A stretch of 39,733 nt of DNA from Opitutaceae bacterium. Its GTDB lineage: Bacteria; Verrucomicrobiota; Verrucomicrobiia; Opitutales; Opitutaceae. The translations under genes were made by a program, and so were the position numbers. Below, piece by piece: positions 23,927 through 32,173 of the stretch (within the stretch, counting starts at the first letter, position 1; each line of letters starts with the position of its first letter). The DNA lies in contig JAEUHC010000022.1 in assembly GCA_016794785.1 (NCBI GenBank), positions 1-39,733 of the forward strand, written 5' to 3'. Under the pieces are notes generated by a model. It ran no database searches, was not told the origin of the DNA, and saw only the letters and a program-made list of their open reading frames with translations.

Positions 23927-25393
23927 ATGAACACTACTACTGCCCGCGAACCTCTTTGCACCGGCGGCGATCCGTGGCACCTGATGAGCCGCCGCGAGTG
24001 CCTCAACCGTTTCGCGCTCGGCCTCGGCGGCATCGCCCTCGGCGAACTCATGGGCGGCCGGGCCCAGGCGGCGACGGCCGATGCGCCCGTGCTGGGCCGG
24101 CCGCATTTCGCGCCGAAGGCCAAGCGCATCATTTATCTGTTCCAGTCGGGCGGTCCCTCGCAGCTCGACCTCTTCGATTACAAGCCCGTGCTCAACCAGC
24201 GGCACGGCGAGCAACTGCCCGATGCCGTGCGCGGCGGCCAGCGCCTCACCGGCATGTCGGGCAACCAAAGCTCGATCCCGATTGCGGGCTCGCCGTTCAA
24301 GTTCGAGCGCCACGGCCGCAGCGGCGCGTGGGTGAGCGATCTGCTCCCGCACACCGCCAAGATCGCCGACGAGCTGTGCTTCGTGCGCTCGATGCATACC
24401 GAGTCGATCAACCATGGCCCCGGCGTGACCTTCATGCAGACGGGATCGCAGATCCCGGGGCGGCCCAGCTTCGGCGCATGGCTCGACTACGGGCTCGGCA
24501 GCGAGCGCGAGAATCTCCCGGCCTTCGTCGTCCTCATCACCAAGGACAAGAAGGGCCAGCCGCTCATGTCGCACCTCTGGGGCTCGGGTTTTTTACCGGC
24601 GAAGCACCAGGGTGTGCGTTTCCGCTCCGGGCCCGATCCGGTGCTCTACCTGCGCAACCCCGAGGGCGTCTCGCCGGAGAACCGCCGCCTCGCGCTCGAT
24701 CGCCTCCGCGAGCTGCACGAGGCGCAGTTTGCTGGCACGCCCGACGGCCTGATCAACGCGCGCATCGCGAACTACGAGATGGCGTTCAAGCTTCAGACGA
24801 GCGTGCCCGAGGTCACGGACCTCAAGGACGAGCCGGCGCACATCGTGGACGCCTACGGGCCCGACGCGCGCACGCCCGGCAGCTTCGCCGCCAACTGCCT
24901 CCTCGCGCGCCGGCTCGCCGAACGCGGGGTGCGCTTCATCCAGCTCTATCATCAGGACTGGGATCACCACGGCGGTTTGCCGGGTGGCATCAAACGCGAG
25001 TGCGGGCAGACGGATCGCGCGTCGGCCGCGCTCGTCGCCGATCTCAAGCAACGCGGGTTGCTCGACGACACGCTTGTCGTCTGGGGCGGCGAATTCGGCC
25101 GCACCAACTACTGCCAGGGCCTGATGACCGCGAACAACTTTGGCCGCGATCATCACCCGCGGTGCTTCACGATCTGGATGGCGGGTGGCGGAGTGAAGCC
25201 CGGTTACGTCCACGGCGAGACCGACGAATTCGGCTACAACATCGCGCGCGATCCCGTGCATATCCACGACCTGCACGCGACGATCCTGCACCTCTTCGGT
25301 GTCGATCACGAGCGGCTGACCTACAAATTCCAAGGCCGCCGCTACCGCCTCACCGACGTGCATGGGCACGTGGTGAAGCCCATCCTGGCCTGA
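23927..25393 (+). CDS. DUF1501 exported protein (sulfatase-like fold)
   Basis: The 488-residue product starts six bases after the PSD1 stop, the standard PSD1-DUF1501 gene pair of Verrucomicrobia and Planctomycetes. It opens with a Tat-type signal (SRRECLNRFALGLGGIALGEL). Family marks are IIYLFQSGGPSQLDLFDYKP, FVRSMHTESINHGPG, DWDHHGGLPGG and WGGEFGRTNYCQG, giving conserved Asp and His residues in an alkaline-phosphatase-like arrangement. It lacks the CxPxR sulfatase motif, so it is not a formylglycine enzyme. The activity is not established for the family. With PSD1 it probably forms a periplasmic unit. Confidence 0.93.
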   Translation: MNTTTAREPLCTGGDPWHLMSRRECLNRFALGLGGIALGELMGGRAQAATADAPVLGRPHFAPKAKRIIYLFQSGGPSQLDLFDYKPVLNQRHGEQLPDAVRGGQRLTGMSGNQSSIPIAGSPFKFERHGRSGAWVSDLLPHTAKIADELCFVRSMHTESINHGPGVTFMQTGSQIPGRPSFGAWLDYGLGSERENLPAFVVLITKDKKGQPLMSHLWGSGFLPAKHQGVRFRSGPDPVLYLRNPEGVSPENRRLALDRLRELHEAQFAGTPDGLINARIANYEMAFKLQTSVPEVTDLKDEPAHIVDAYGPDARTPGSFAANCLLARRLAERGVRFIQLYHQDWDHHGGLPGGIKRECGQTDRASAALVADLKQRGLLDDTLVVWGGEFGRTNYCQGLMTANNFGRDHHPRCFTIWMAGGGVKPGYVHGETDEFGYNIARDPVHIHDLHATILHLFGVDHERLTYKFQGRRYRLTDVHGHVVKPILA

Positions 25394-25406
25394 ATCTTTC
25401 GTTGCG

Positions 25407-26789
25407 CTACGCGAGCAGCGAACCCACGAGCGTCGCCAGCGCGTCCGGCCCGCCGACGTTGCCGGGAAACACGACGTAGGCGAGGCCCGGCCATTTGCTC
25501 TCGGGGCCGGCGCGCCACACGGGCACGCCCGGCAGCGCCTGGCCGAGCACCAGCGCGCGGCGCAGGCCGAGGGCGCGGGTCGCGGTGTCGCTGGACGTGA
25601 TGCCGCCCTTGGCGATGAGCCAGCGCGGGCGCACGGCGAGGTCGCGCACGATTCCGACCAAGCTGGCGGAGACGGTTTCACCAATGGCCAGGCTGTGCGC
25701 GGCGTCGCGGCCGGTGATCAGGCGGCGGCTCGTGACCAGCGCGGCGCTGCGGCCTGCCGCGATGGCGACCGCCAGCGCCGTGGCACAGCGCGCAATCTCG
25801 GTGGCCCGTCGATCGTCGAGGAGCAGCTGCTCGACAGAAATCTCGACGCGCTCGAGCGCCGGGCACGCGGCAAACAACGCCTCAAGCTGCGCGGAGGTCT
25901 TGCCCACGTAGGAGCCGGCCACGAGCAGGCCGCCGTGGCGCGAGCCCGCCTCGGCCAGCTCGGCGGCAGTGAGCAACGGACGCGGCGCGATGCCGGCGTA
26001 GGCGGCGACGAAATCCGCCGCGGTGCGAAACAAGTAGCGGCGGCCCGCGCGCTCGGCGTGGGCAAGCACATGGGTGAGCGCGGCGAGATCGCCGCGCCCG
26101 GCGGCGTTGACGATGGCGACACCGCCGCGGGGGAGAGTGGCGAGCTTGGCCGCGACGGCGGCCTCGTTGCGCGTGCGCAGATCCTCCAGCGAGAGCGATA
26201 GCACCTCGTCGGCGCGGATGCGGCCGGCGGTCTTTTCTTCGACCCAAGCGCGCAGATCGGAGGCGCGGTAGCCGAAGGAGGCGTCGCGGGCGAATTCGGT
26301 TTCCCCCGCCGGCACCAGCCGATCGCCGTCCGCGACGTAGTGCGTGTCGCCGATCGTGACGCGACCGCCGGCGAAGAACGCCGGAATGATGAGCGTGCCA
26401 TCGAAGCCGCCGCCGAGCGCCTCGGCGAGGGCGTCGGTCTCCGCGGGGTAATGGCCGCGGAGCGTGGAATCGCCGCGGCTCACGACGGTGAAGGCCCGGC
26501 CGGCCGCGGCGGCGGCGCGCGCGAGGTTCGCGCCGATCTCGCGGTTGATTGCGCAGGCGCGGGCGACGGGAAAGGCGCGCGTGTTGGTCAGGATGTAACA
26601 GCAGGGCTCGGGGGCGCGGAGTTCGGCGGTGAGTTCCTCCACACCCCACGTCGTCAGCACGGGAATGCCGTGGACCGTCTGCGTGCCGGTGGGATCATCG
26701 TCGAGGACGATGATCTTCGCGGCGGCGGCGCGGGGCGCGAGCACCGGCTCGGGCGGGAGCGAGGCGAGGAGGGCGGAGCGGGAGGGCAT
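25407..26789 (-). CDS. four-carbon acid sugar kinase family protein (DUF1537)
   Basis: The 460-residue cytosolic protein matches the Otn/Dtn/Ltn kinase family that phosphorylates four-carbon sugar acids such as threonate or erythronate. The N-terminal domain carries LDDDPTGTQTVHG (about 29-41) and SRGDSTLRGHYPAE for substrate binding. The C-terminal nucleotide-binding domain has LIAKGGITSSDTA and a PGNVGGPDAL end. Both domains are present and length is normal. It is read after the 2-hydroxyacid dehydrogenase gene, 13 bases apart, so the pair may act on one sugar-acid route, which is inferred. The usual partners of four-carbon routes (OtnC, LtnD-type dehydrogenase, isomerase) are not here. Confidence 0.9.
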   Translation of the reverse strand: MPSRSALLASLPPEPVLAPRAAAAKIIVLDDDPTGTQTVHGIPVLTTWGVEELTAELRAPEPCCYILTNTRAFPVARACAINREIGANLARAAAAAGRAFTVVSRGDSTLRGHYPAETDALAEALGGGFDGTLIIPAFFAGGRVTIGDTHYVADGDRLVPAGETEFARDASFGYRASDLRAWVEEKTAGRIRADEVLSLSLEDLRTRNEAAVAAKLATLPRGGVAIVNAAGRGDLAALTHVLAHAERAGRRYLFRTAADFVAAYAGIAPRPLLTAAELAEAGSRHGGLLVAGSYVGKTSAQLEALFAACPALERVEISVEQLLLDDRRATEIARCATALAVAIAAGRSAALVTSRRLITGRDAAHSLAIGETVSASLVGIVRDLAVRPRWLIAKGGITSSDTATRALGLRRALVLGQALPGVPVWRAGPESKWPGLAYVVFPGNVGGPDALATLVGSLLA

Positions 26790-26802
26790 GGGCGGCGCGC
26801 GA

Positions 26803-27744
26803 TCAGTTGACGACGTTGACCGGGGCACCGGCGAGAAAGGCGCGGACATTGGCGACGGCGGTGTCGAGGAGGCGGCGACGCGCGGCGCCGGCAGCCCAGG
26901 CGATGTGGGGCGTGACGAGGCAGTTCTTGGCGGTGAGGAGCGGGTTCGTCGCCGGCGGCGGCTCGGCGGAAAGCACATCGACGCCCGCGGCCGCGATCGT
27001 GCCGGCGGCGAGTGCGGCGGCGAGATCGGCATCGACGACGAGCGGGCCGCGGCTCGTGTTGAGCAGAATCGCGGTGGGCTTCATGAGGGCGAGACGCGCG
27101 GCGTTGACGAGGCCCTGCGTCTCGGGCGTGAGCGGGCAGTGCAGCGACACGACATCGGCGCGGCGGAAAAGATCGTCGAGTGGCACGCGCTCGGCGCCAG
27201 GCGTCTCGCCGCGGGAATGCGCGATGATCTTCATGCCGAAGGCGCGCCCGAGATCGGCGACGGCGCGGCCGATGCGGCCCCAGCCCACGATGCCGAGCGT
27301 GAGCCCATCGAGCTCGACGAGCGGACGGTCCCAGTAGCACCAGTCGGCGCTCGCGGCCCAGCGGCCGGTGCGGACGGTGGCGCCGTGATGGCCGGCGCCG
27401 TTGACGAGTTCGAGCAGGAGGGCGAAGACGTGCTGGGCGACGGCGCGCGTGCCGTAGGTGGGGACGTTGCTGACCGGGATGCCGCGCGCGCGGGCGGCGG
27501 CGGAATCGACGACGTTGTGCCCGGTGGCGAGCACGCCGATGTAGCGCAGGGCGGGCAGTTGCGCGATCGTCTCGGCGCGGAGCGGGCATTTGTTGGTGAG
27601 CACGATCGCGGCCTCGCGGGCGCGGGCCACGATGTCGGCCGGCGCGGTGCGTTCGTGGATGGTGCAGGGGCCGAGGGCGCGGAGCGCATCCCAGGAGAGG
27701 TCGCCGGGGTTGAGGGCATGGCCGTCGAGGACAACGAGGTTCAT
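26803..27744 (-). CDS. D-2-hydroxyacid dehydrogenase (glycerate/hydroxypyruvate type)
   Basis: The 313-residue cytosolic NAD(P)-dependent enzyme interconverts a 2-keto acid and a D-2-hydroxy acid. The Rossmann motif is GWGRIG (154-159), and the catalytic trio Arg232 (NTSRGPLV), Glu261 (DVLSAEPP) and His280 (TPHIAWA) is intact. The stretch WDRPLVELDGLTLGIVGWG is typical of glycerate dehydrogenases related to HprA. Length fits. ATG 27744 starts directly at the first strand (MNLVVLDG); an upstream ATG adds five residues. It is the promoter-proximal gene of a two-gene operon with the DUF1537 kinase, and diverges from mpl across 128 bases. Confidence 0.9.
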   Translation of the reverse strand: MNLVVLDGHALNPGDLSWDALRALGPCTIHERTAPADIVARAREAAIVLTNKCPLRAETIAQLPALRYIGVLATGHNVVDSAAARARGIPVSNVPTYGTRAVAQHVFALLLELVNGAGHHGATVRTGRWAASADWCYWDRPLVELDGLTLGIVGWGRIGRAVADLGRAFGMKIIAHSRGETPGAERVPLDDLFRRADVVSLHCPLTPETQGLVNAARLALMKPTAILLNTSRGPLVVDADLAAALAAGTIAAAGVDVLSAEPPPATNPLLTAKNCLVTPHIAWAAGAARRRLLDTAVANVRAFLAGAPVNVVN

Positions 27745-27872
27745 GGAGCGGAAAAACAAAGGCCCCGGCGGCCCGCTGGCGAGCGCGCGGCGCGGCTTAA
27801 CGCACGATGCCGCAGAAACGCCTTTTCGCGCGGGGCCAAGTGTGCAACGTCCGGGCGCACGCTGGCGAAACG

Positions 27873-29297
27873 ATGAAACTCTACTTCATGGGCATCTGCG
27901 GGACCGCGATGGGCAACGCCGCTCTCCTCGCACGGGCGGCCGGGCACGACGTGCTCGGCGCCGACACCGGGGTCTATCCGCCGATGAGCGACGTGCTCGC
28001 CGCCGCCGGCATCACGCTGCACGAAGGCTACGACGCCGCGCGCCTCCAGAAACTCGCGCCCGATCTCGTGATCGTGGGCAACGCGATGTCGCGCGGCAAC
28101 GAGGAGGTCGAGTGGCTGCTCGACACGCGGGCGGTGCCGTTCACCTCGCTGCCGGCGATGCTCCACGACCTGGTCCTTAAAGGCCGGCGGAACCTCGTCG
28201 TGTGCGGCACGCACGGCAAGACCACCACGACCGCGCTCGCCGCGTTTCTGCTGCGGGCGGCGGGTCGTGATCCCGGCTTCCTGATCGGCGGCGTGCCGCA
28301 GGATCCGCCGGTGGGCGCGCACCTCGGCGCGGCGGCGGATCCGTTTGTGATCGAGGGTGACGAGTATGACAGCGCGTTCTTCGACAAGCGCAGCAAGTTC
28401 ATCCACTACGCGCCGCACGTGGCGGTGCTGAACAACCTCGAGTTCGACCACGCGGACATCTTCCGGGATTTGCAGGACATCAAGCGGACGTTCACGCATC
28501 TCGCGCGCATCGTGCCGCGCAACGGCTGGGTTGTCGCGAACGGCGACGATGAGAATCTCCGCGCGCTGGGCCCGATGGCGTGGACGCGGGTCGTGCGCGT
28601 GGGGCTCGGGGAGGCCAACGACACGCGCATCGTCGATTTCAAGGAGAGTGGGGCGGGCGCGGAGTTTTCGCTCCTCTGGCGCGGCGCACACTGGGCGCGC
28701 GTGGCTTGGGCGCTGCCCGGCATCTACAACGCACGTAATGCCGCGATGGCCGCCACGGCCGCGGGCCTCGCGCTGCACCCCGGCGAGCCGACGGCGCTGC
28801 CGCTGGCGGCACTGGCGCGTTTCCGAGGCGTGAAGCGCCGGCAGGAAGTGCGGTTGAGCAATGCGCGCTTCACCGTGATCGAGGATTTCGGCCACCATCC
28901 GACGGCGCTGGCGGAGACGTTGCGGTCGTTTCGCGCACGGCATCCGGGCGCGGTGCTGACCGCGGTCTTTGAGCCGCGGAGCAACACGGCGCGGCAGAAG
29001 ACGCTGCAGGACGACTTCACCCGCGCGCTGGCCTTGGCCGACAGCGTTTACCTCGGCCCGGTCAACCGCCCGGAGAAACTCAGCGCCGAAGAACGCTTCG
29101 ATCCGGAGACGGTGGTGCGCGAACTGCGGGCGAAGGGGGTCGATGCCCACTGCGCGGAGAGCAATGCGGCGGTCCTCGAAAAACTCGTCGCGCACACCAC
29201 CGGTCCGCATGCGGTGCGGCCGCGCGTGGTGGCGTTTTTCAGCAACGGCAGCTTCGACGGCATCATCGGGAAATTCGTCGCGGCGGCGCAGGGATGA
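27873..29297 (+). CDS. mpl: UDP-N-acetylmuramate:L-Ala-gamma-D-Glu-mDAP ligase (murein recycling)
   Basis: The 474-residue cytosolic ATP-dependent ligase attaches recycled tripeptide to UDP-MurNAc. The N-terminal domain starts MKLYFMGICGTAMGNAALL, the Mpl form of the UDP-binding glycine motif. The P-loop is GTHGKTTT from 112. Mur-ligase features follow: EGDEYDSAFFDKRSKF, NNLEFDHADIF, and in the C-terminal domain EDFGHHPTAL and FEPRSNTAR. The EFDHADI and GDEYD signatures separate Mpl from MurC. ATG 27873 begins exactly at the first strand. Mpl implies meso-diaminopimelate peptidoglycan, fitting a Gram-negative verrucomicrobium. No other murein gene is adjacent. Confidence 0.95.
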   Translation: MKLYFMGICGTAMGNAALLARAAGHDVLGADTGVYPPMSDVLAAAGITLHEGYDAARLQKLAPDLVIVGNAMSRGNEEVEWLLDTRAVPFTSLPAMLHDLVLKGRRNLVVCGTHGKTTTTALAAFLLRAAGRDPGFLIGGVPQDPPVGAHLGAAADPFVIEGDEYDSAFFDKRSKFIHYAPHVAVLNNLEFDHADIFRDLQDIKRTFTHLARIVPRNGWVVANGDDENLRALGPMAWTRVVRVGLGEANDTRIVDFKESGAGAEFSLLWRGAHWARVAWALPGIYNARNAAMAATAAGLALHPGEPTALPLAALARFRGVKRRQEVRLSNARFTVIEDFGHHPTALAETLRSFRARHPGAVLTAVFEPRSNTARQKTLQDDFTRALALADSVYLGPVNRPEKLSAEERFDPETVVRELRAKGVDAHCAESNAAVLEKLVAHTTGPHAVRPRVVAFFSNGSFDGIIGKFVAAAQG

Positions 29298-29360
29298 GTG
29301 GGTAGAGATGCCGCTTGCGTCACGGGCACGGTGTGGCTGTCTCGCGGGAATCTCCGCCCC

Positions 29361-31397
29361 ATGAACGTGCCCCCCCGCGTCTTTGTCGCCCGGTTCCTAG
29401 CCCTGCTCGCTCTGTTGGCGGGTTCCTTTCCGGTGCGTGCGGCTGTGCCGGCGGAGAATCCGATGCTGGCGCGGGTGTTTCCGTCGATTGTGCGCATCGA
29501 GGCGATTCGCCTGCGGCCGAGCGACGGGCGGCTGACCAAGCAATGGACGGGCGGTAGCGGCGTCCTCATCTCCAAGGAAGGCCATCTCGTGACCAACTGC
29601 CACGTGACCGAGGACGGCGACTTTTTCCGCTGCTATCTCTACGATGGCACGCACGTGGAGGCCAAGCTCGTGGGGCAGGATGCGCTGACAGACCTGGCGG
29701 TGTTGCAGCTCGACCTCACGCAGCGGGCGAAGGGAGCGGCGCCGCTGGTGGTCGCGAAATTTGGCGATTCCGCCAAGCTCGTCGCGGGCGAGGAGGTCTT
29801 TGCGCTCGGGAGCCCGGGCTTCCTCTCGCAATCGGTGACGCGCGGCGTGGTCTCGAATCCTTCGCTCGTGCTGCCGGAGCAGACGGTCGGGCGCATGATG
29901 CTGCGCGGCGAGGACGTGGGGCTCTTTGTGCGCTGGGTGCTGCACGATGCGCGGATCTTTGGCGGCAACAGTGGCGGACCGCTCGTCAACGCCCGCGGAG
30001 AAATTGTCGGCATCAACGAAATCGGCGTCGTGAGCCTGAGCGGCGCGATTCCGAGCAACCTCGCGAAGAGTGTCGCGGAGCAAATCATCGCCACGGGCCG
30101 CGTGACGCGCGGATGGTCCGGCGCGACCGTGCAGCCGCGGCTCGAGGCTGACGGCGCCAGCGTGGGTGTGACGGTGGCGGATGTGGTCGCCGGCTCGCCC
30201 GCCGAGCTGGCCGGCCTGAAGCCGGGCGATGTGATTCTCGCGTGCGATGGCCATGCGATTGAAGGAGCGGAGGAAAAGGCGGTGGCGCATTTCAACCGGC
30301 TTGAGGCGGGGCAGCCGCCGGGCAGTGAACTCGTCGTGGACTTTATGCGGGGCGGAAAAAAACAGACCGCGCGCGTAAAGCTCGCCGGCCGCGAGCCGGC
30401 GCGCGCCGACGATGTGGAGCTGCGCACCTGGGGCGCGGTGGTCCGTGATCTCACGGCGAAGGTGGCGCGGAGCGAACGCCTGCCGGACGCGCGCGGCGTG
30501 TGGCTGGAGAATATCCGTCCCGCCGGTCCCGGCGGCCAAGCTGAGCCGGTGCTGCGGCGCGGCGACGTTTTGATCGCGGTTGATGGGAAAGCCGTGGGCA
30601 ACGTGGCCGAGCTGCGCGACATGACGGCCAAGCTGATGATCGACGCGCCCAAGGGCGTGCGCCCGGTGATCGCGAGCGTGCGGCGCGACGGCGCGGTGCT
30701 CAGCTCCGTCGTCGAACTGCGGGCGCAGGACGAGCGCAACATCACGCCGCTCGCCCGCAAAGCCTGGCTCGGCGTCGCCTCGCAGCCGCTCACCCCGAAA
30801 CTTTCCGCCCGGCTCGGCCTCAAGGCCGAGGGTGGCGCGCGTGTGACGCGCATCTACGCCGGCACCCAGGCGGCGGCCGCAGGCCTGCAAGTCGGCGACA
30901 TCATCCTCGCGATCGACGGCAACGCGGTGACCGCCCGCCGGCAGGAGGACACCGATGTGCTCGCGCGCCAGATTCGGCAGTATCGCTCGGGCACGACGGC
31001 GAAATTTTCCATCTGGCGCGAAGGCGCGACAAAGGAACTCGACGTCGCGCTCGAGGAGCAGCCCGTGCCTGCGGCCGAGATGGCCTGGTGGCAGGATGTG
31101 GCGCTGGAGTTTTCCGCTCGCGAGCTGGCTTTTGAAGACCGCGTGCGCCTGCAAATCGGACCCGACGCCAAGGGCGCGATCGTGGAGAGCGCGATTCCGG
31201 CCGGCTGGGCGGCGCTCGCCGGGCTGCGCGCCGACGATGTGATCGAGCGCGCGGGCGACACGCCGGTCGCGGGGCTGGAAGACCTGAAGCGTGCGCGTGC
31301 CGCCGCCGCGGGCAAGGCGTGGTGGGTGCTGCTGGTGCGGCGGCGCGGTCAGACTCTCTTTGTCGAAATCAACCTGAAGCCCGCCAACTCTCCATGA
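29361..31397 (+). CDS. HtrA-like serine protease with four PDZ-like modules
   Basis: The 678-residue exported protease has a signal peptide to about residue 28. The trypsin-like domain has an intact triad: His81 (TNCHVTEDGD), Asp111 (DALTDLAVL) and Ser204 (GGNSGGPLV). Four PDZ-like modules follow, each with an LxxGDVIL-type strand: about 275-330 (GLKPGDVILACDG), 375-440 (VLRRGDVLIAVDG), 470-545 (GLQVGDIILAIDG) and 595-660 (GLRADDVIERAGD). Usual HtrA proteins have one or two PDZ domains. It should act on misfolded or specific envelope proteins in the periplasm. Its TGA overlaps the ATG of the next gene (ATGA), implying coupled translation with a dead paralogue. The leader is ATCTCCGCCCC. Confidence 0.92.
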   Translation: MNVPPRVFVARFLALLALLAGSFPVRAAVPAENPMLARVFPSIVRIEAIRLRPSDGRLTKQWTGGSGVLISKEGHLVTNCHVTEDGDFFRCYLYDGTHVEAKLVGQDALTDLAVLQLDLTQRAKGAAPLVVAKFGDSAKLVAGEEVFALGSPGFLSQSVTRGVVSNPSLVLPEQTVGRMMLRGEDVGLFVRWVLHDARIFGGNSGGPLVNARGEIVGINEIGVVSLSGAIPSNLAKSVAEQIIATGRVTRGWSGATVQPRLEADGASVGVTVADVVAGSPAELAGLKPGDVILACDGHAIEGAEEKAVAHFNRLEAGQPPGSELVVDFMRGGKKQTARVKLAGREPARADDVELRTWGAVVRDLTAKVARSERLPDARGVWLENIRPAGPGGQAEPVLRRGDVLIAVDGKAVGNVAELRDMTAKLMIDAPKGVRPVIASVRRDGAVLSSVVELRAQDERNITPLARKAWLGVASQPLTPKLSARLGLKAEGGARVTRIYAGTQAAAAGLQVGDIILAIDGNAVTARRQEDTDVLARQIRQYRSGTTAKFSIWREGATKELDVALEEQPVPAAEMAWWQDVALEFSARELAFEDRVRLQIGPDAKGAIVESAIPAGWAALAGLRADDVIERAGDTPVAGLEDLKRARAAAAGKAWWVLLVRRRGQTLFVEINLKPANSP

Positions 31398-32173
31398 AAC
31401 GCCTCCTCCTTCCATGCTTCGCGCTTGGCGCGACCGTCGCATTTGCCGCACCCGCGGCCGAAGCTGAAGCCGGCCGTGCGCTGGTGAAGCGGCACGCGGA
31501 TGCGATCATCGGCGTCGAGCTCGTGGTGACGGTGAAGATGAAGATGAACGGGCAGGAACTGCCTCCGCGCGATCAGCCGGTGGAAGTGAACGGCACGGTC
31601 ATCGCGGCGAACGGACTTACGGTGACCTCGCTCGCCGGAGTGGACCCACGCGTGATGTTTGAAGCGGCGCGGGCCATGCAAGGCGGTGGCCAGCGCGGAC
31701 CGGAACTCGTGAGCGCGGACTTCAAGGAAGTGAAGCTGCGCCTCGCCGACGGCAAAGAGGTGCCGGCGAAATTCGTGCTGAAGGACGCCGACCTTGATTT
31801 GGCGTTCATGGCTCCGGAGACGGATGAGCCGGGCCGCCAGTTTGCCCACGTGGATTTGAACTCGGCCGCGGAGGGCACGGTGCTCGGGCAATATTTTTTT
31901 GTGGCGCGGGCGTCGAAGTCGCTGCAACGCGTGCCGCTCGTGCGTTCGACGGAGTTGGTCGGCATCGTCGAGAAGCCGCGGAAGCTGTTCCTCATTTCGG
32001 ATCAGTCGGTCGGCAGCCCCGTCTTTGACGCCGCCGGACGCACGCTCGGGATCTACCTGCAGCATTTCGCCAGCGGCCGGCCGAGTGGCGTTGTCGTGCT
32101 GCCTGCGGCGGACATCGCCGAGATGGCGAAGCAAGCGGCCGCAGCCCAGGCGGCGGTGAAGCCCGCCAATTAA
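31394..32173 (+). CDS. exported trypsin-fold pseudoprotease, partner of the PDZ protease
   Basis: The 259-residue product has a signal peptide (MKRLLLPCFALGATVAFA). It follows the layout of the protease domain upstream: NGTVIAANGLTVTSLAGV where the active enzyme has SGVLISKEGHLVTNCHV, KDADLDLAFM for the Asp region, and DQSVGSPVFDAAGR where the enzyme has GGNSGGPLVNARGE. The Asp is kept, but the catalytic His position holds a small residue and the Ser position aligns with Val. It therefore looks catalytically dead. There is no PDZ domain. The four-base ATGA overlap with the protease gene suggests the two chains are made together and may form a complex. It ends overlapping the convergent kinase gene stop by four bases. 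Confidence 0.75.
   Translation: MKRLLLPCFALGATVAFAAPAAEAEAGRALVKRHADAIIGVELVVTVKMKMNGQELPPRDQPVEVNGTVIAANGLTVTSLAGVDPRVMFEAARAMQGGGQRGPELVSADFKEVKLRLADGKEVPAKFVLKDADLDLAFMAPETDEPGRQFAHVDLNSAAEGTVLGQYFFVARASKSLQRVPLVRSTELVGIVEKPRKLFLISDQSVGSPVFDAAGRTLGIYLQHFASGRPSGVVVLPAADIAEMAKQAAAAQAAVKPAN

Noticed and set aside
16206..25393. CRISPR array or phage module
   Set aside because: No spaced direct repeats of array type and no phage structural or integrase genes were seen anywhere in the window; the repeats present are inverted and scattered.
23927..25393. DUF1501 protein as a fourth sulfatase
   Set aside because: It lacks the CxPxR formylglycine motif and matches the DUF1501 pattern next to PSD1.
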